This document shows, in pieces, positions 54,396 to 64,000 of a stretch of DNA of 64,000 nucleotides. The position numbers and the translations under genes are program-made. The notes beneath the pieces are model-generated. The model was not told the DNA's origin. It saw nothing but the letters and a program-made list of their open reading frames with translations, and ran no database searches. Source of the DNA: Armigeres subalbatus (Eukaryota; Arthropoda; Insecta; Diptera; Culicidae); the NCBI RefSeq assembly GCF_024139115.2, contig NC_085141.1:399616042-399680041 (forward strand), written 5' to 3'. Positions within the stretch are counted from its first letter, which is position 1. The number at the start of each line of letters is the position of its first letter.

Positions 54396-55766
54396 CACAG
54401 AAAGAAAATTCATTATTGAAATTAAAAAAACCATTGGTAATAATAAAAAGTTGCGTTGGTTCTTTTTCGTAGAGAGTTGCAAATGTTCAGAATAAAAGTA
54501 CGTTGACTTTTGCAACCGCTATGTTTCGAAAGTTGCATTTCATTCTAAAATTAAAAGTTTGAACTTTTAAAACAAAATTGAAGAACTGTCAAAAAGAAAT
54601 TATCAAATCGTCAATAAAAGAGTGGAATAGATTTATAAAAGAAAGACAGTTTCATCCGCCAAAAAAGGAGACTCCCACCCACCCCTTACCCATTCACATT
54701 TTCTTTCGTATTTTTACTACATAATAATAATAGATTTTGTTTATTTTATTTCATAGTTTAAATCAACATGTAGGCTCCAAAAAATCTGCAAAGTCGCTTG
54801 TTGGGTGTGCATTGCATAAGATGTTTTGCCGTTTGGTTTAACAATTTGAGGAAGAAACTGTAAAAATAAAGAAATTTTCGCATTCTATTAAATCTTGCAT
54901 TCCGTAAAATTACGTCAAGGACACTGCGCAATACAACAAAACTTCCGACGGAAACGGCGAGATTGGACAGATACATTTTCAGTCAAATCCTACTGCTTCC
55001 ATATCCGTTTCGTTCCATTGCGTTAGTGGGTTAGGTATTTTTGTCTGACATTTTCATGCTGTTACACAATAATATTATGACCTACCTTTCCAATTCCGTG
55101 GGTTATTCACTGCTCCTAGCACCGCTTTTCCCTCGGCTTTTCCGGAACTCATGATTGAGGAGATAATTAAAAGTTTACCGCGACTTGGAGCTGTTGTCGC
55201 CGTTCGCAGTCAAGAAGTTTCGCGACGAATAGAGGCGAAAACCTGGGACGCAAAAACGACGATGCACACGGAGAGATAGATACTGCGGGAGTTTTTCTAA
55301 AAATTAATGGACAAAACATAATTTTATTCACAATGGGAAAAAAAGTTTTATAATTAACACATGTTATTGTCCTAAATGTTGTACGAAAGTAATAGTCATA
55401 TAAAAAATAGACAAATTCAACCAATAACATAGATGACAATCTAAATAAATATATGTACATCTCGATAAATTTTATAATTATTACCATCTGATAGTCCATA
55501 GTGGAACTAGGTAAACAGAAGTAAACGATGTTCTCGATGTTCGCTCTTCCTGTTCTCCCTCGAAATTCAGAAATTTTGACAGATCTACAATTTTCTAGTT
55601 GAATGGATGAACTTTTATTTTTACAATGGGAACAGAAAAGAAAAACTTTAAAAATAAGAAAATTACTTTGAAATGGATCAATTTCATTTTCATTTCTGAA
55701 AATACGGAGCACTTTTCAAATGTAAAGTGCATAATATTCTGTGGAACAATGTTTGTTTTTTGTGTG
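54396..55766. mobile_element. 1.37 kb TA-flanked element in the repeat field
   Basis: CACAGAAAGAAAA at the left and, inverted, CACACAAAAAACAAAC at the right, each next to TA (54394-54395, 55767-55768). The repeat field resumes on both sides. No transposase recognised. On the minus strand a start with a donor (M-S-S-G-K-A-E-G-K-A-V-L-G-A-V at 55152-55085, then GTAGGT) and a frame M-Y-L-S-N-L-A-V-S-V (54976) exist, but splicing them gives no convincing protein. Confidence 0.65.
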
Positions 55767-55768
55767 TA

Positions 55769-57531
55769 GGAGTTCCCAGTTTTCTCAGAATTCCTCCAGG
55801 AGCTCCCCTTGGAATTTCTCCAGGAGTTCGCACTGGTTCAAGAGATTCCTCTTGGAATTGTTCCAGGAGTTCACACTGCAATTGCTCCATGAGTTCCTAC
55901 TGGAACTGCTTCAGCAGTTCTTGTAGAATACCTCCAGGAGTTCCTCCTAGAATAGCTCCAGGAGCTCCTATCGAAATCGCTCTAAGAGTTTTCACTGGAT
56001 TTGCTTCAGCAGTTCTTTTAGAATTTCTCCAGTAGTTTCCCTTGGAATTCCTCCAGGAGTTCCCTTGGATTTGCTCCAGGAGCTCTCACTGGATTTGTTC
56101 CAGAAGCTCTCACTGGAATTACATAAGTAGTTCTCTTGGAATTCCTCTGGGATTTATTCTTGGAATTGCTTCAACAGTTCATCAAGAATTCCTCCAGCAG
56201 TTCCCTCTGGAGTTGCTCCAGAAGTTCATATTGGAATTGATCCAGGAGTTTCCAATGGAGCTTAAGCAGTTTTCTTAGAATTCCTCCAGATCTCTCATGT
56301 GAATTGCTACAGGTGTTCTCGCTGGAATTACTTCAGCAGCTATCATGGAATTCCTAGGAGATCCCTTTGGAATTACTAACGGAGTCCTTCTGAAATTGCA
56401 CCAGGAGTTCCTATCGAAATCGCTCTAGGAGTTCCTACTGAAAGTTCTTCAGCAGTTTTCTTAGAATTTCTCCAGGAGATCCCCTTGGAATTGGTCCAGG
56501 AGTTCTCACTAATTCAAGAGGCTCCTTTTGGAATTGCTCCCTCCCTCTTCTATCGAAATCGCTCTAGGAGTTTGCTGGCATTGCTTCAGCAATTCTTCTA
56601 AAATTTCTCCAGGACTCCCCCTTGGAATTGCTCCGGAGTTCCCACTGCAATTGCTCCATGAGTTCCTCTTGGGATTGCTTCAACAGTTCTTTTAGAAATC
56701 CTCCAGAACTTTCCTTTGGATTTGCTCTAGAAGCTATCATTGGAAATTGCTCCATTGGTTCCCATCGGAACTACTTCAGCAGTTCTTGTAGAGTTCCTCC
56801 AGAAGTTCCTATCAAAATCACTCTAGGAGATTCTACAAGAATTGCTTTATCAGTTCGTTTAGAATTCCTTCAGGTGTTCCACTTGGAATTGTTCCTTCCC
56901 TTGGAATTGCTCCAGGAGTTCTCACTGGAACAGCTGATCTCTTGGAATTCCTCCAGGAGATCCCTCTCCAGAAGTTCTTCTTGGGCATTGATTCAACCGT
57001 TCTTTTTGAATTCCTCCATTCCTCCCTTTGGAATTGCTCCAGGAGCTCTCAACGGAATTACTCCAGGAGTTCCTTCTAAAATTGCTGAAATCGCTCTAGG
57101 AGTTCCTAATGGAGTTGCTTCGGTGGTGCTTTTAAAATTTCTCCAGTAGTTTCATTTGGAATTACTTTAAGAGTTCCCACTGGACTTGCTTCAGCAGTTA
57201 TTTTGGATTTTTTCCAGGTGTTCCCCTTAAAATTGCTCCAGTACCTCTCACAGAAATTTACCCAGAAGTTCCCAGTCCCATCTTTCCGCTGAGAATCATT
57301 CCGGGATTCCATAGAGAATTTTTCCGAAATTCCGCTGGGAATCATTCCGGAATTATGCTGGGAGTTGTAGTGAGATTTCGCTGGAAATCATTAAGGAATC
57401 CTTCCGGAATTCTTCCTGGACTCCAGGAAACCCTTCTGGAATTCTGCTGAGATGCTATCCACGTTTTCGCACAGAATTCTTTCGAAATTCCGCAGAAAAC
57501 CCTTCCGGAATTTCGCTGGGAAGATTTCCTG
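55769..57531 (+). repeat. 24-bp repeat array, continued
   Basis: Same CTCCAGGAGTTCC/GGAATTGCT units as before. Toward the right end (57280-57530) the words change to TTCCGCTGGGAATCATTCC, a transition to the next subfamily. Confidence 0.88.
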
Positions 57532-57947
57532 CCCGCATAATAAAAAACAACATGTTATATGGTCAGAATCATTATTACGATGTAAGATATAGCTTCACAG
57601 TTTACGTTGCGGTTATCGAATACTTTTCGATCGATTCAACCATAACTGCTCGACATCATCACTAAATGTCAACATATAACATGCTGTCTCTTAAATGTTC
57701 TTTATTTCCTGCATTATATGTCAACATTTTATCATACTGTTGAGCGAAAATTTTGCACGCGAAAACAGACGATTTTTTATGGTGACATAACTTAACAACC
57801 CATTAAACATATTGTTATTTGTCAAATAACCGTACCACAAACTGTTAAAACTTTATATGAGATTGTTCATTTACAGTTGTCAACAGTAAAGGATACTGTT
57901 GTCGACCGCACGGGAAAATATCCATGTACAGTTTGTAATTATGCGGG
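57532..57947. repeat. 416-bp MITE with CCCGCATAAT ends
   Basis: Left CCCGCATAATAAAAAACAAC and right (inverted) CCCGCATAATTACAAACTGT. The repeat array stops and resumes at these edges. No certain target duplication. The interior has several AACAGTATGATAAAATGTTG-like mirrored words. Confidence 0.82.
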
Positions 57948-58259
57948 TGGATTCCGTTGGGATTCCGCTGGAAATCCTTCTGGGCTTCCGTTGGGATTTT
58001 TTTTCAGTATTCTGGGCATAATTCCGTGTCCTCGCTGAGAATCCTGCCGGGAATCTGCTGATTTTTTCGGTATTCTACTGGGAATCGCTCCGGGACTTCG
58101 GAATTCTGCTGAAAATCCTTCCGATGTTTCGCTGGAAATCCTTTCCAAATTTCGCAGAATCCTTTTAGAATACCCTGGGATTCCTTCCGGGACTCCACAC
58201 ATTCCTGTAGTTCGCAGAGATTCATTCCAGGAACAGCCCCGAATCAGTTCGTTATCATG
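57948..58259 (+). repeat. Array transition, TTCCGCTGGGAATCC type
   Basis: Units of 15-24 bases with CCGCTGGAAATCC, intermediate between the CTCCAGGAG and CATTGGGAATCC types. Minus-strand frames are repeat artefacts. Confidence 0.8.
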
Positions 58260-58870
58260 ACAGCTTGCGAAAAAATCTTTCACGGTATGATACATATTGT
58301 AGATGTATACAGGGTTGATAAGTGAAAGATTTATTCATTATCTTTTGGATTCAATCCCTGATTTCGATTTGATGAGAATCCGCAAATTATTTAATCGAAA
58401 ATCCTTAAAGAAATCCGATGGGACTCTTTGAAGCACTCCGGTATGACTGAAACTTCCAAATGATTTCAATGGGAATCCGCACATAATTTCACTGAGAATC
58501 ATAAAAATAATTAATCGACAATCCATAAAGCACTTTATTACCCGAGCAGGTACGACGACCTCTATAACAGAAGTTGGTAGGAACTTGGCTTGCATAAGGT
58601 AAAAACAAAAAATAACAAAAATGAATGCAAATGAATAACAAATACTATGCTCAAATATTTGAATACCACACGAATAATAATTTGTTATGCGTTCGGTATT
58701 GTAATAAGTGAATGAGTTAGGCTTGAATTAGTTTGCATATTATTTTTAGATATTATTTGTTTCAGCACATAAACAGTTATGCACACCTAGTTCATACCAG
58801 TGTAAGGTATCAATAACAGGGTGGAGTATAATAGATTTATTTACTCCTGCTCGGATTTGAATCCCCTAAC
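58260..58870. repeat. Non-array stretch with a MITE at about 58546-58846
   Basis: CCGAGCAGGTACGACGAC (about 58546) and, inverted, CCGAGCAGGAGTAAATAA (to 58846) mark a MITE of about 300 bp. Array words resume on both sides. The target duplication is not clear. Confidence 0.65.
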
Positions 58871-59982
58871 GATTCCATTGGGATATGCTGAATCATTCCG
58901 ACAACAATCTCCAAATAATTTCAATTGAAGTATCCAAACGATTGCAATGGGAATCTCCAAATGATTTGGTTGAGAATCATAAAAGAAATCCATTGAGAAT
59001 CCTTAAAGCACTTGGTTTTGAACTATGAACGATTCCATTGGATTTTCCTGAAATACTCCGACATCTATCCCCAAACGATTCCATCGGGATTTTCTGAAAC
59101 ATTTCGACATGAATCCTCAAAGTAAACCAATGGAATCTCCTGAAGGATTCCGACATGAATCCCCAAACGACGTCAATGGGAATCCCCTAATAATTCCATT
59201 GAGAATCCTCAAAGAAAACCATTAGAAATCCCTAAAGCATTCCGTTAGAAATCCACAAACGATTTCATTGGGATTTACTAAAAAAAATGCGACATAAATC
59301 CTCAAACGATTCCCCAAATTATTCCATTGAGAATATTCGAAGGAATCCATTGAGAATCCCTAAAGCACTCCGTTATGAATTCCCAAACGATTCAATTTTG
59401 ATTTCCTAAAATAATCCGACATGAATCCCATTGGGATTACATGAAGCATTCCGACATGAATACGCAAACGATTTCCAGAAGAACACCGACAAAAATCCTC
59501 AAACGATTTCAATGAGAAACCCCAAACGATTCCATTGGAAATTCCTGAATGATTCCGACATGAATCCCCAAACGATTTCAATTGAAATCTCTAAACGATT
59601 ACAATGGGAATCCCTAAAACATTCCACTGAGAATCTTCGAAGGAATGTATTGGGAATCCCTAAAGAACTCCGTTATGAATCCCCAAATGATTTCAATTGA
59701 AATCTCCAAACGATTGCAATGGGAATCCTCAAAATATTCCGCCGAGAATCTTCAAAGAAATCCATTGGGTATCCTTAAAGCACTCCGTTTTGAATTTCTA
59801 AACGATTCCATTGGGATTTCCTTAAGGATTTCAACGTGAATCTCCAAACGATTTCAATTGAAATCTCCAATCCAATCCAATTGAAATCTCCAATCTCCAG
59901 AGCTAACAAGTTTTACATTGACTCTATTGACTCTAACAGCCCTATGTAGCCGAATAGGCAAAATATAGTGCTATGTATAGTA

Positions 59983-60745
59983 GGGTGGTTCAAAAAATCG
60001 ATTTTGCTCCACGGTGCTCATCTGATTCTTTACCATGTTCTGAGTGTCCTCTGAAAATTTGAGCTCATTTGGATTAAAACTGATTTAGCACAAGCCGTTT
60101 CAAGTTTGCATGCAAATTAGTATGGGGAAATTTCTTTTTTCATTATACTGTTAATGACGCTTCCCCATCAAGCGCATGTTAAAAAAAAACCTACGTAGCT
60201 AAAAGGAATACTCAACTGCTTTCACTCAGTGAAAACCGCATCTCAATTAATCGTTCCAATAATTAGTAATCGAATTTAATCTATATCGTGGTTTTCTGGA
60301 GTTAATTGCATAACTCCTCAACAGGCAACATTGCTGCTCGTGGCGCGAAAGATAGCACACACAAATTCAGGCTACTATGTTGCACTGCACATTTCAGTGA
60401 TGCCCTCGAAGAAGTTTAACGATCATGACTAAAGATTCGCAACCTGTCTTAAAATCGATTACTAATTATTAGGACGATCAATCAACATGCGGTTTTCGTT
60501 GGGTGAAAGCTGTTGAGTATCCCTTTTAGCTATATAGGTTTTCTTTTAACCTGCGCCTAATGGGGAAACGTCATTAACAGTATAATGAAAAAAATAATTT
60601 CCCCATACTAATTTGCATGCAAACTTGAAACGGCTTGTGCTAAATCAGTTTTAATCCAAATGAGCTCAAATTTTCAGAGGACACTCAGAACATGGTAAAG
60701 AATCAAATGAGCACTGTGGAGCAAAATCGACTTTTTGAACCACCC
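59983..60745. repeat. 763-bp fold-back MITE with TA duplication
   Basis: Ends GGGTGGTTCAAAAAATCGAT and, inverted, GGGTGGTTCAAAAAGTCGAT, flanked by TA (59981-59982, 60746-60747). The arms pair for about 290 bases each, closing around 60300-60420, with few mismatches. Confidence 0.92.
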
Positions 60746-60894
60746 TAATGTATAGGTTACCTGAGTATGACAATCCTCAGATGATTTCATTGAAAATCCT
60801 CAAAGGAATCCATTGGGAATCCCTAAAGCACTCCGTTATGAATCCCCAAATTTCATTCAATTGGGATTTCTTCACTCCAAATAATCTAAACGAT

Positions 60895-61140
60895 GTTTCC
60901 ACCTGAATTTTCAGGTACATTTTACGTGCACACGTAGCTGCAAATGCTTCAGAAAATTCAGGTGAAACTTACGTGTCCCGTGAATTCTATCCAAAACTCA
61001 GGTAGAACTTACCTGATTTTCACGTAGAATGAGAATTCTATCAAAAAATCAGGTAAAAGTTACGTGAATTTCAGGTGGAAAAAAATCTACGTGCTTTTTC
61101 AGGTGGAAACAACGTGCAGATTTTTTTGGGTGTTGAAGGA
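60895..61140. repeat. MITE rich in ACGTG and CACCTG words
   Basis: Within about 240 bases ACGTG or CACGT occurs about nine times and CACCTG or CAGGTG about seven times, in mirrored order (TTCCACCTGAATTTTCAGGT at the left; ATTTCAGGTGGAAAAAAATC at the right). The words form imperfect inverted ends. The CACGTG-like and CACCTG words are E-box-like. Confidence 0.78.
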
Positions 61141-61424
61141 TTTTAATTGAAATCTGCTTCAATGGGAATCCGCAAAGGAATCCCTAATGCACTACGTTAA
61201 AAATCAATCTGGATAAGCTGAAACATTCCGTTGAATTCCCAAACATTCCGACATAAATACTCAAACGATTTGCAGATGGATTCCTACATGAATCCCCAAT
61301 TGAAATATTCAAACGATTATAATGGGAATCCCCAAATCATTCCACTGAGAATCTTCAAAGGAATCCATTGGGAATCCGTAAAGCACTCCGTTATGAATCC
61401 CCAAACGATTTCATTTGGATTTAA

Positions 61425-61540
61425 CCTTTCGGGACTCGCACCGTTGTAAAAAGTACAACACATTCGAAAAAAGCTCGCTTGTCGTTCACAAGAGGGGCGG
61501 GACTGCATGGGTGATCCAGAAGCATGCGAGTCCCGGAAGG
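61425..61540. repeat. 116-bp piggyBac-type MITE with TTAA duplication
   Basis: Ends CCTTTCGGGACTCGCA and, inverted, CCTTCCGGGACTCGCA, flanked by TTAA (61421-61424, 61541-61544). TTAA duplication and CC-start ends fit piggyBac. Confidence 0.93.
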
Positions 61541-61720
61541 TTAAAAAAAACATTTCGACATCGAACGACGTCAATGGGAATCCTCGAAAGATTCCATTGA
61601 GAATTCTCAAAGAAATCCCAAAAGCACTGTGAAGCCCACATAGATTCGCCGAATGATTTTATTTAGAATCTTCGGAAAATCGCTAGGTCGGTTTATTTAT
61701 ATTCCATTAGAGTCCCCAAG

Positions 61721-62151
61721 TCCCTGTAAAATTGATTTATGAATCTCTTTTGGAATATTTCAAGAATTCCTTTCGCAGCCCTATTTTATTTGGTATCCCA
61801 AAGGAATTCACAAGATACTTCTTTCGGACTGTACAACGGTTTCCTTTCAGAACACAATTCAACTTTTGTAATATTTTTTTTACAGACTGCAGATTGTAAA
61901 TATGTAGAATCTTCTTCTAAGCAATTGATGCGGCGGAACGGCGACGGAAACGGCAAGATTTGACAGTAAGCCCATATATTTTCTGTAAAATTTGTCGTTT
62001 AAGTTGCCGTTCCACTGACAAGCTTTAGGACAACAAGAAACAATATTGCACTCTGGTACCACCCATAAGCGAATACTCACGTTAAGTTCATTTTATGTTC
62101 CGACGAAGCAAATTTGGGTATTCCGCTGAAATACCAACCAGTATCGTTCTG
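61721..62151. other. Spacer between the repeat field and the following region
   Basis: No supported gene. A 28-base word, CGACGGAAACGGCAAGATTTGACAG, resembles GACGGAAACGGCGAGATTGGACAG at 54945-54970, inside the 54396-55766 element. Confidence 0.5.
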
Positions 62152-62500
62152 CTATTCATCAGCTAGCATGCAAATCATCCAGCTTGGGAAGTCTGTCAAC
62201 CGGTCGTGGAAGTTTTGCCGTACATATTCTCCATTTGCTTCGTGCGAAACGCACGGATCCGACATTGTTTTGCCTAGGGTCCACCGTGAGTCTTCCGCTG
62301 CTTCTTCGACAGTAGGTGCATCGATATATGAAAACCTTAGACAAAAAAAAAACAGGTTAGAAAATTTCTGCCGTATAGCGTCATTGAAAGTATTTAATTT
62401 TAATCAATTTTACATATTTTATTGAACTTACCTTTGCTGGCGATGTTCCGTGGATGTGGATGATGTCGTGGTGGATGGTCACTTTATAAATTACTTTGCA
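62152..62500 (-). other. Possible spliced gene fragment on the minus strand
   Basis: A donor (AAAG then GTAAGTTC, exon end 62432) and an acceptor (TCTAAG, exon start 62335) bound a 96-base intron. The second exon stays open in one frame for 60 codons to TAG at 62152, reading A-P-T-V-E-E-A-A-E-D-S-R-W-T-L-G-K-T-M-S. Other frames are open too, no ATG is found in exon 1, and I recognise no domain. Weak. Confidence 0.25.
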
Positions 62501-63152
62501 TTTTCGCGGAAATCGCGGAAAAACATCCAAAAAATCGGGCTAATCTTCGTCCGATGAAGTCTGTACCGAACGACGACGACCGGCCGACTTAAGTGAAATG
62601 AAAACTGAGACAGTGTTGCTAGATTCAAAATTGCATATTTTTAGAATGTGATATTCCATCTAACTTGTGTAATACTACACAAATGCATTAGAACCACTTG
62701 GTTGCATCTGTTTATATGTAATATCCTATTTCTAAATATTTTAATATTACACTAAATTAACGTACAGCCAACCGATAGGTTTTGGTAGCAACCCTATAAC
62801 CAGAGACCGGCGGAGTGAAAAACCGTCGGAATGGCAACGTATGAAAATGCATGAAATCGCGAAAATGATAATGGCAGCACTTGAACTTTTTGCTTGCTTC
62901 TTATGGGTGCAAAAAGTAAACAAGTCGAAATGGAACCGCTTTTGACGGTTCGATTGGAAACAAGATGGCGTCTTTGCCGATCTCTTATTCTAGTATTTCT
63001 AGGTTTTGGGTTTGTGTAATTTAAGGGCGATGTGAAAATACATACAAAATGATGCTATATTACATCTTTTATTAGCGTTTACATTGATTTTTCGGTACAT
63101 CGCGCAAATTACGTCGATGCAATTTACAATTATTTTTGCTGTGTATACGATA

Positions 63153-63308
63153 CAATAGAGGTTGCTGGCGTTTAATCATCTTTCTCTTTTAAGCGCAAAG
63201 GAAAGATAGGATTTGTTTTTCATCGGAAACGTTTCCCGATGAAAACAAACTCTATTCTTCCTGTGCGCTTGAAAGATAAAGGTGATTAAACGTCAGCAAC
63301 CTTTATTG
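63153..63308. repeat. 156-bp palindrome, ~72-bp arms
   Basis: CAATAGAGGTTGCTGGCGTT continuing to TTCATCGG is mirrored to CAATAAAGGTTGCTGACGTT, around an 8-base centre (AAACGTTT). About 90 % of positions pair. Probably a palindromic MITE. It lies just upstream of the gene starting at the right edge. Confidence 0.92.
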
Positions 63309-63839
63309 CTAAAAGTTGAACTTGTTAACTTTCTTATCGTTCAAGTTTACGAACGTGAAAAATCTCCGTGCAAGCGTTATGAAATTTTCGCACACCCCTG
63401 CCAAACTGACAACAATGAGAGGTCACTGTCAAAAATCGATTTTCGCTGCCAACCGCACGAAAGCAAAACACAAAACTTTCACTCGCATTCGCAAGAAGAT
63501 CTTTGCAATCGCAATATTTCGCGACAAGTTTTGTCCGTTTTATCGCTGAAGTCCATCGGTAAACCCGCTCCGGTGTCGCGTTTTGGTGAATCCGCACAAC
63601 GACGTGTGATGCGCTAACCGCGAAAATAACGTTACGTGAGTGATACGTGGGGAAGACAGGTTGAACAGCAATCTTCCGGTGTTCCGTCGTTCTTTGCCTT
63701 TAGTGTATTTGAATTCGTCATCATCATCATCTGAGAATCATCATCGGCTCAGTTTTGCCAGCGTAGTTTCAATTTTCACCTTCGTCTTATCCGCAAATCA
63801 GCCCAGAGCACTAGCAAGCAAGCAATACTAGAAGAAATG
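63309..63839 (+). promoter_or_regulatory. Promoter and 5' UTR exon of a plus-strand gene; ATG is the last codon before the donor
   Basis: The exon ends AGAAGAAATG followed at 63840 by GTAAGTG, so the start codon (63837-63839) is split from the rest of the coding sequence by an intron that continues past the window. The upstream 200 bases are CpG-bearing and less AT-rich. TCAGTTTT (63749-63756) resembles an insect initiator but is unproven. This layout, with only the ATG in the first coding exon, is common in highly expressed genes such as ribosomal proteins and calmodulin, but the product is not visible here. Confidence 0.6.
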
Positions 63840-64000
63840 GTAAGTGAAATGAAGAGCCCGATCGATTTCTGACCCCCATTCCGTCGGTGGGGGTGGGGTT
63901 TTCTTAAGAGGCACTAGGGGAAGGAGTGCAAGAGGTCGTACACTTGTTTATCGGATTTTTAATTGATTGGATTCGATCGGTTTTTTTTCGCTTTTTTACT
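63840..64000 (+). other. Start of intron 1 of the right-edge gene
   Basis: The donor GTAAGTG and the T-rich sequence that follows are intronic. No acceptor in the window. Confidence 0.5.

Larger units (their letters stand above)
58871..61720 (+). repeat. Degenerate 24-bp array, type CCCCAAACGATTCCATTGGGAATC
   Basis: 24-base unit near CCCCAAACGATTCCATTGGG plus AATC, strongly diverged, interrupted by the elements at 59983-60745, 60895-61140 and 61425-61540. The central ATTCCATTGGGAAT is again an imperfect palindrome of the same length as in the CCAGGAG type. No gene supported. Confidence 0.85.

Noticed and set aside
55167..55712. 181-codon minus-strand frame inside the TA-flanked element
   Set aside because: Biased, Phe/Ile/Tyr-rich sequence typical of AT-rich noncoding DNA; no domain or start context recognised.

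Overview
The window reads as nuclear DNA of a mosquito, most likely an Aedes species. This rests on RTE-, Jockey- and R1-type retrotransposons, a Ty3/gypsy LTR element, very dense small inverted-repeat elements (MITEs), and short intron-split host genes. It is mostly a transposon graveyard, with a few host genes between 22.3-23.0 kb and 41.9-48.0 kb and at the right edge.

Layout. 0-4 kb: a decayed RTE copy and two decayed Jockey-type pieces on the minus strand, with MITEs between them. 7.4-10.9 kb: a 3.46 kb element with terminal inverted repeats and a perfect 8-bp target duplication; its body is a degenerate short-palindrome repeat array that switches strand in the middle. 11.2-15.8 kb: an R1-like element interrupted by a 395-bp hAT-type MITE, itself interrupted by a 2.36 kb fold-back element carrying a Helitron remnant in each arm. 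16-21 kb: a mariner relic, a 23-bp minisatellite of about 62 copies, hAT and Helitron ends, and a TA-flanked element with pogo-like ends. 22.3-23.0 kb: a host coding exon on the minus strand. 24.9-36.4 kb: a second RTE copy split by a pogo-like element, which holds further MITEs, a TA-flanked element with a small intron-containing ORF, and a Ty3/gypsy retrotransposon broken by three more insertions. 36.6-37.5 kb: another repeat array.

Host genes at 41.9-48.0 kb. A 51-residue, three-exon microprotein gene on the plus strand matches the STMP1 (Mitolamban) family of inner mitochondrial membrane proteins. It converges on a two-exon gene for EMC4, a subunit of the ER membrane protein insertase. 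A five-exon minus-strand gene of uncertain family follows. At the right edge (about 63.3-63.84 kb) a plus-strand gene begins with an exon whose last codon is the ATG, directly followed by a splice donor.

48.7-61.7 kb is a 13 kb field of degenerate 24-bp repeats, built largely of GGAATTCC and GGAAGTTCC palindromes. It is interrupted by at least seven MITE-type insertions, several with clean target duplications. The long ORFs in it are open in several frames at once because the period (12 or 24 bp) is a multiple of three. I treat them as repeat artefacts. All family names rest on motif recognition by eye. No alignment or database search was run.
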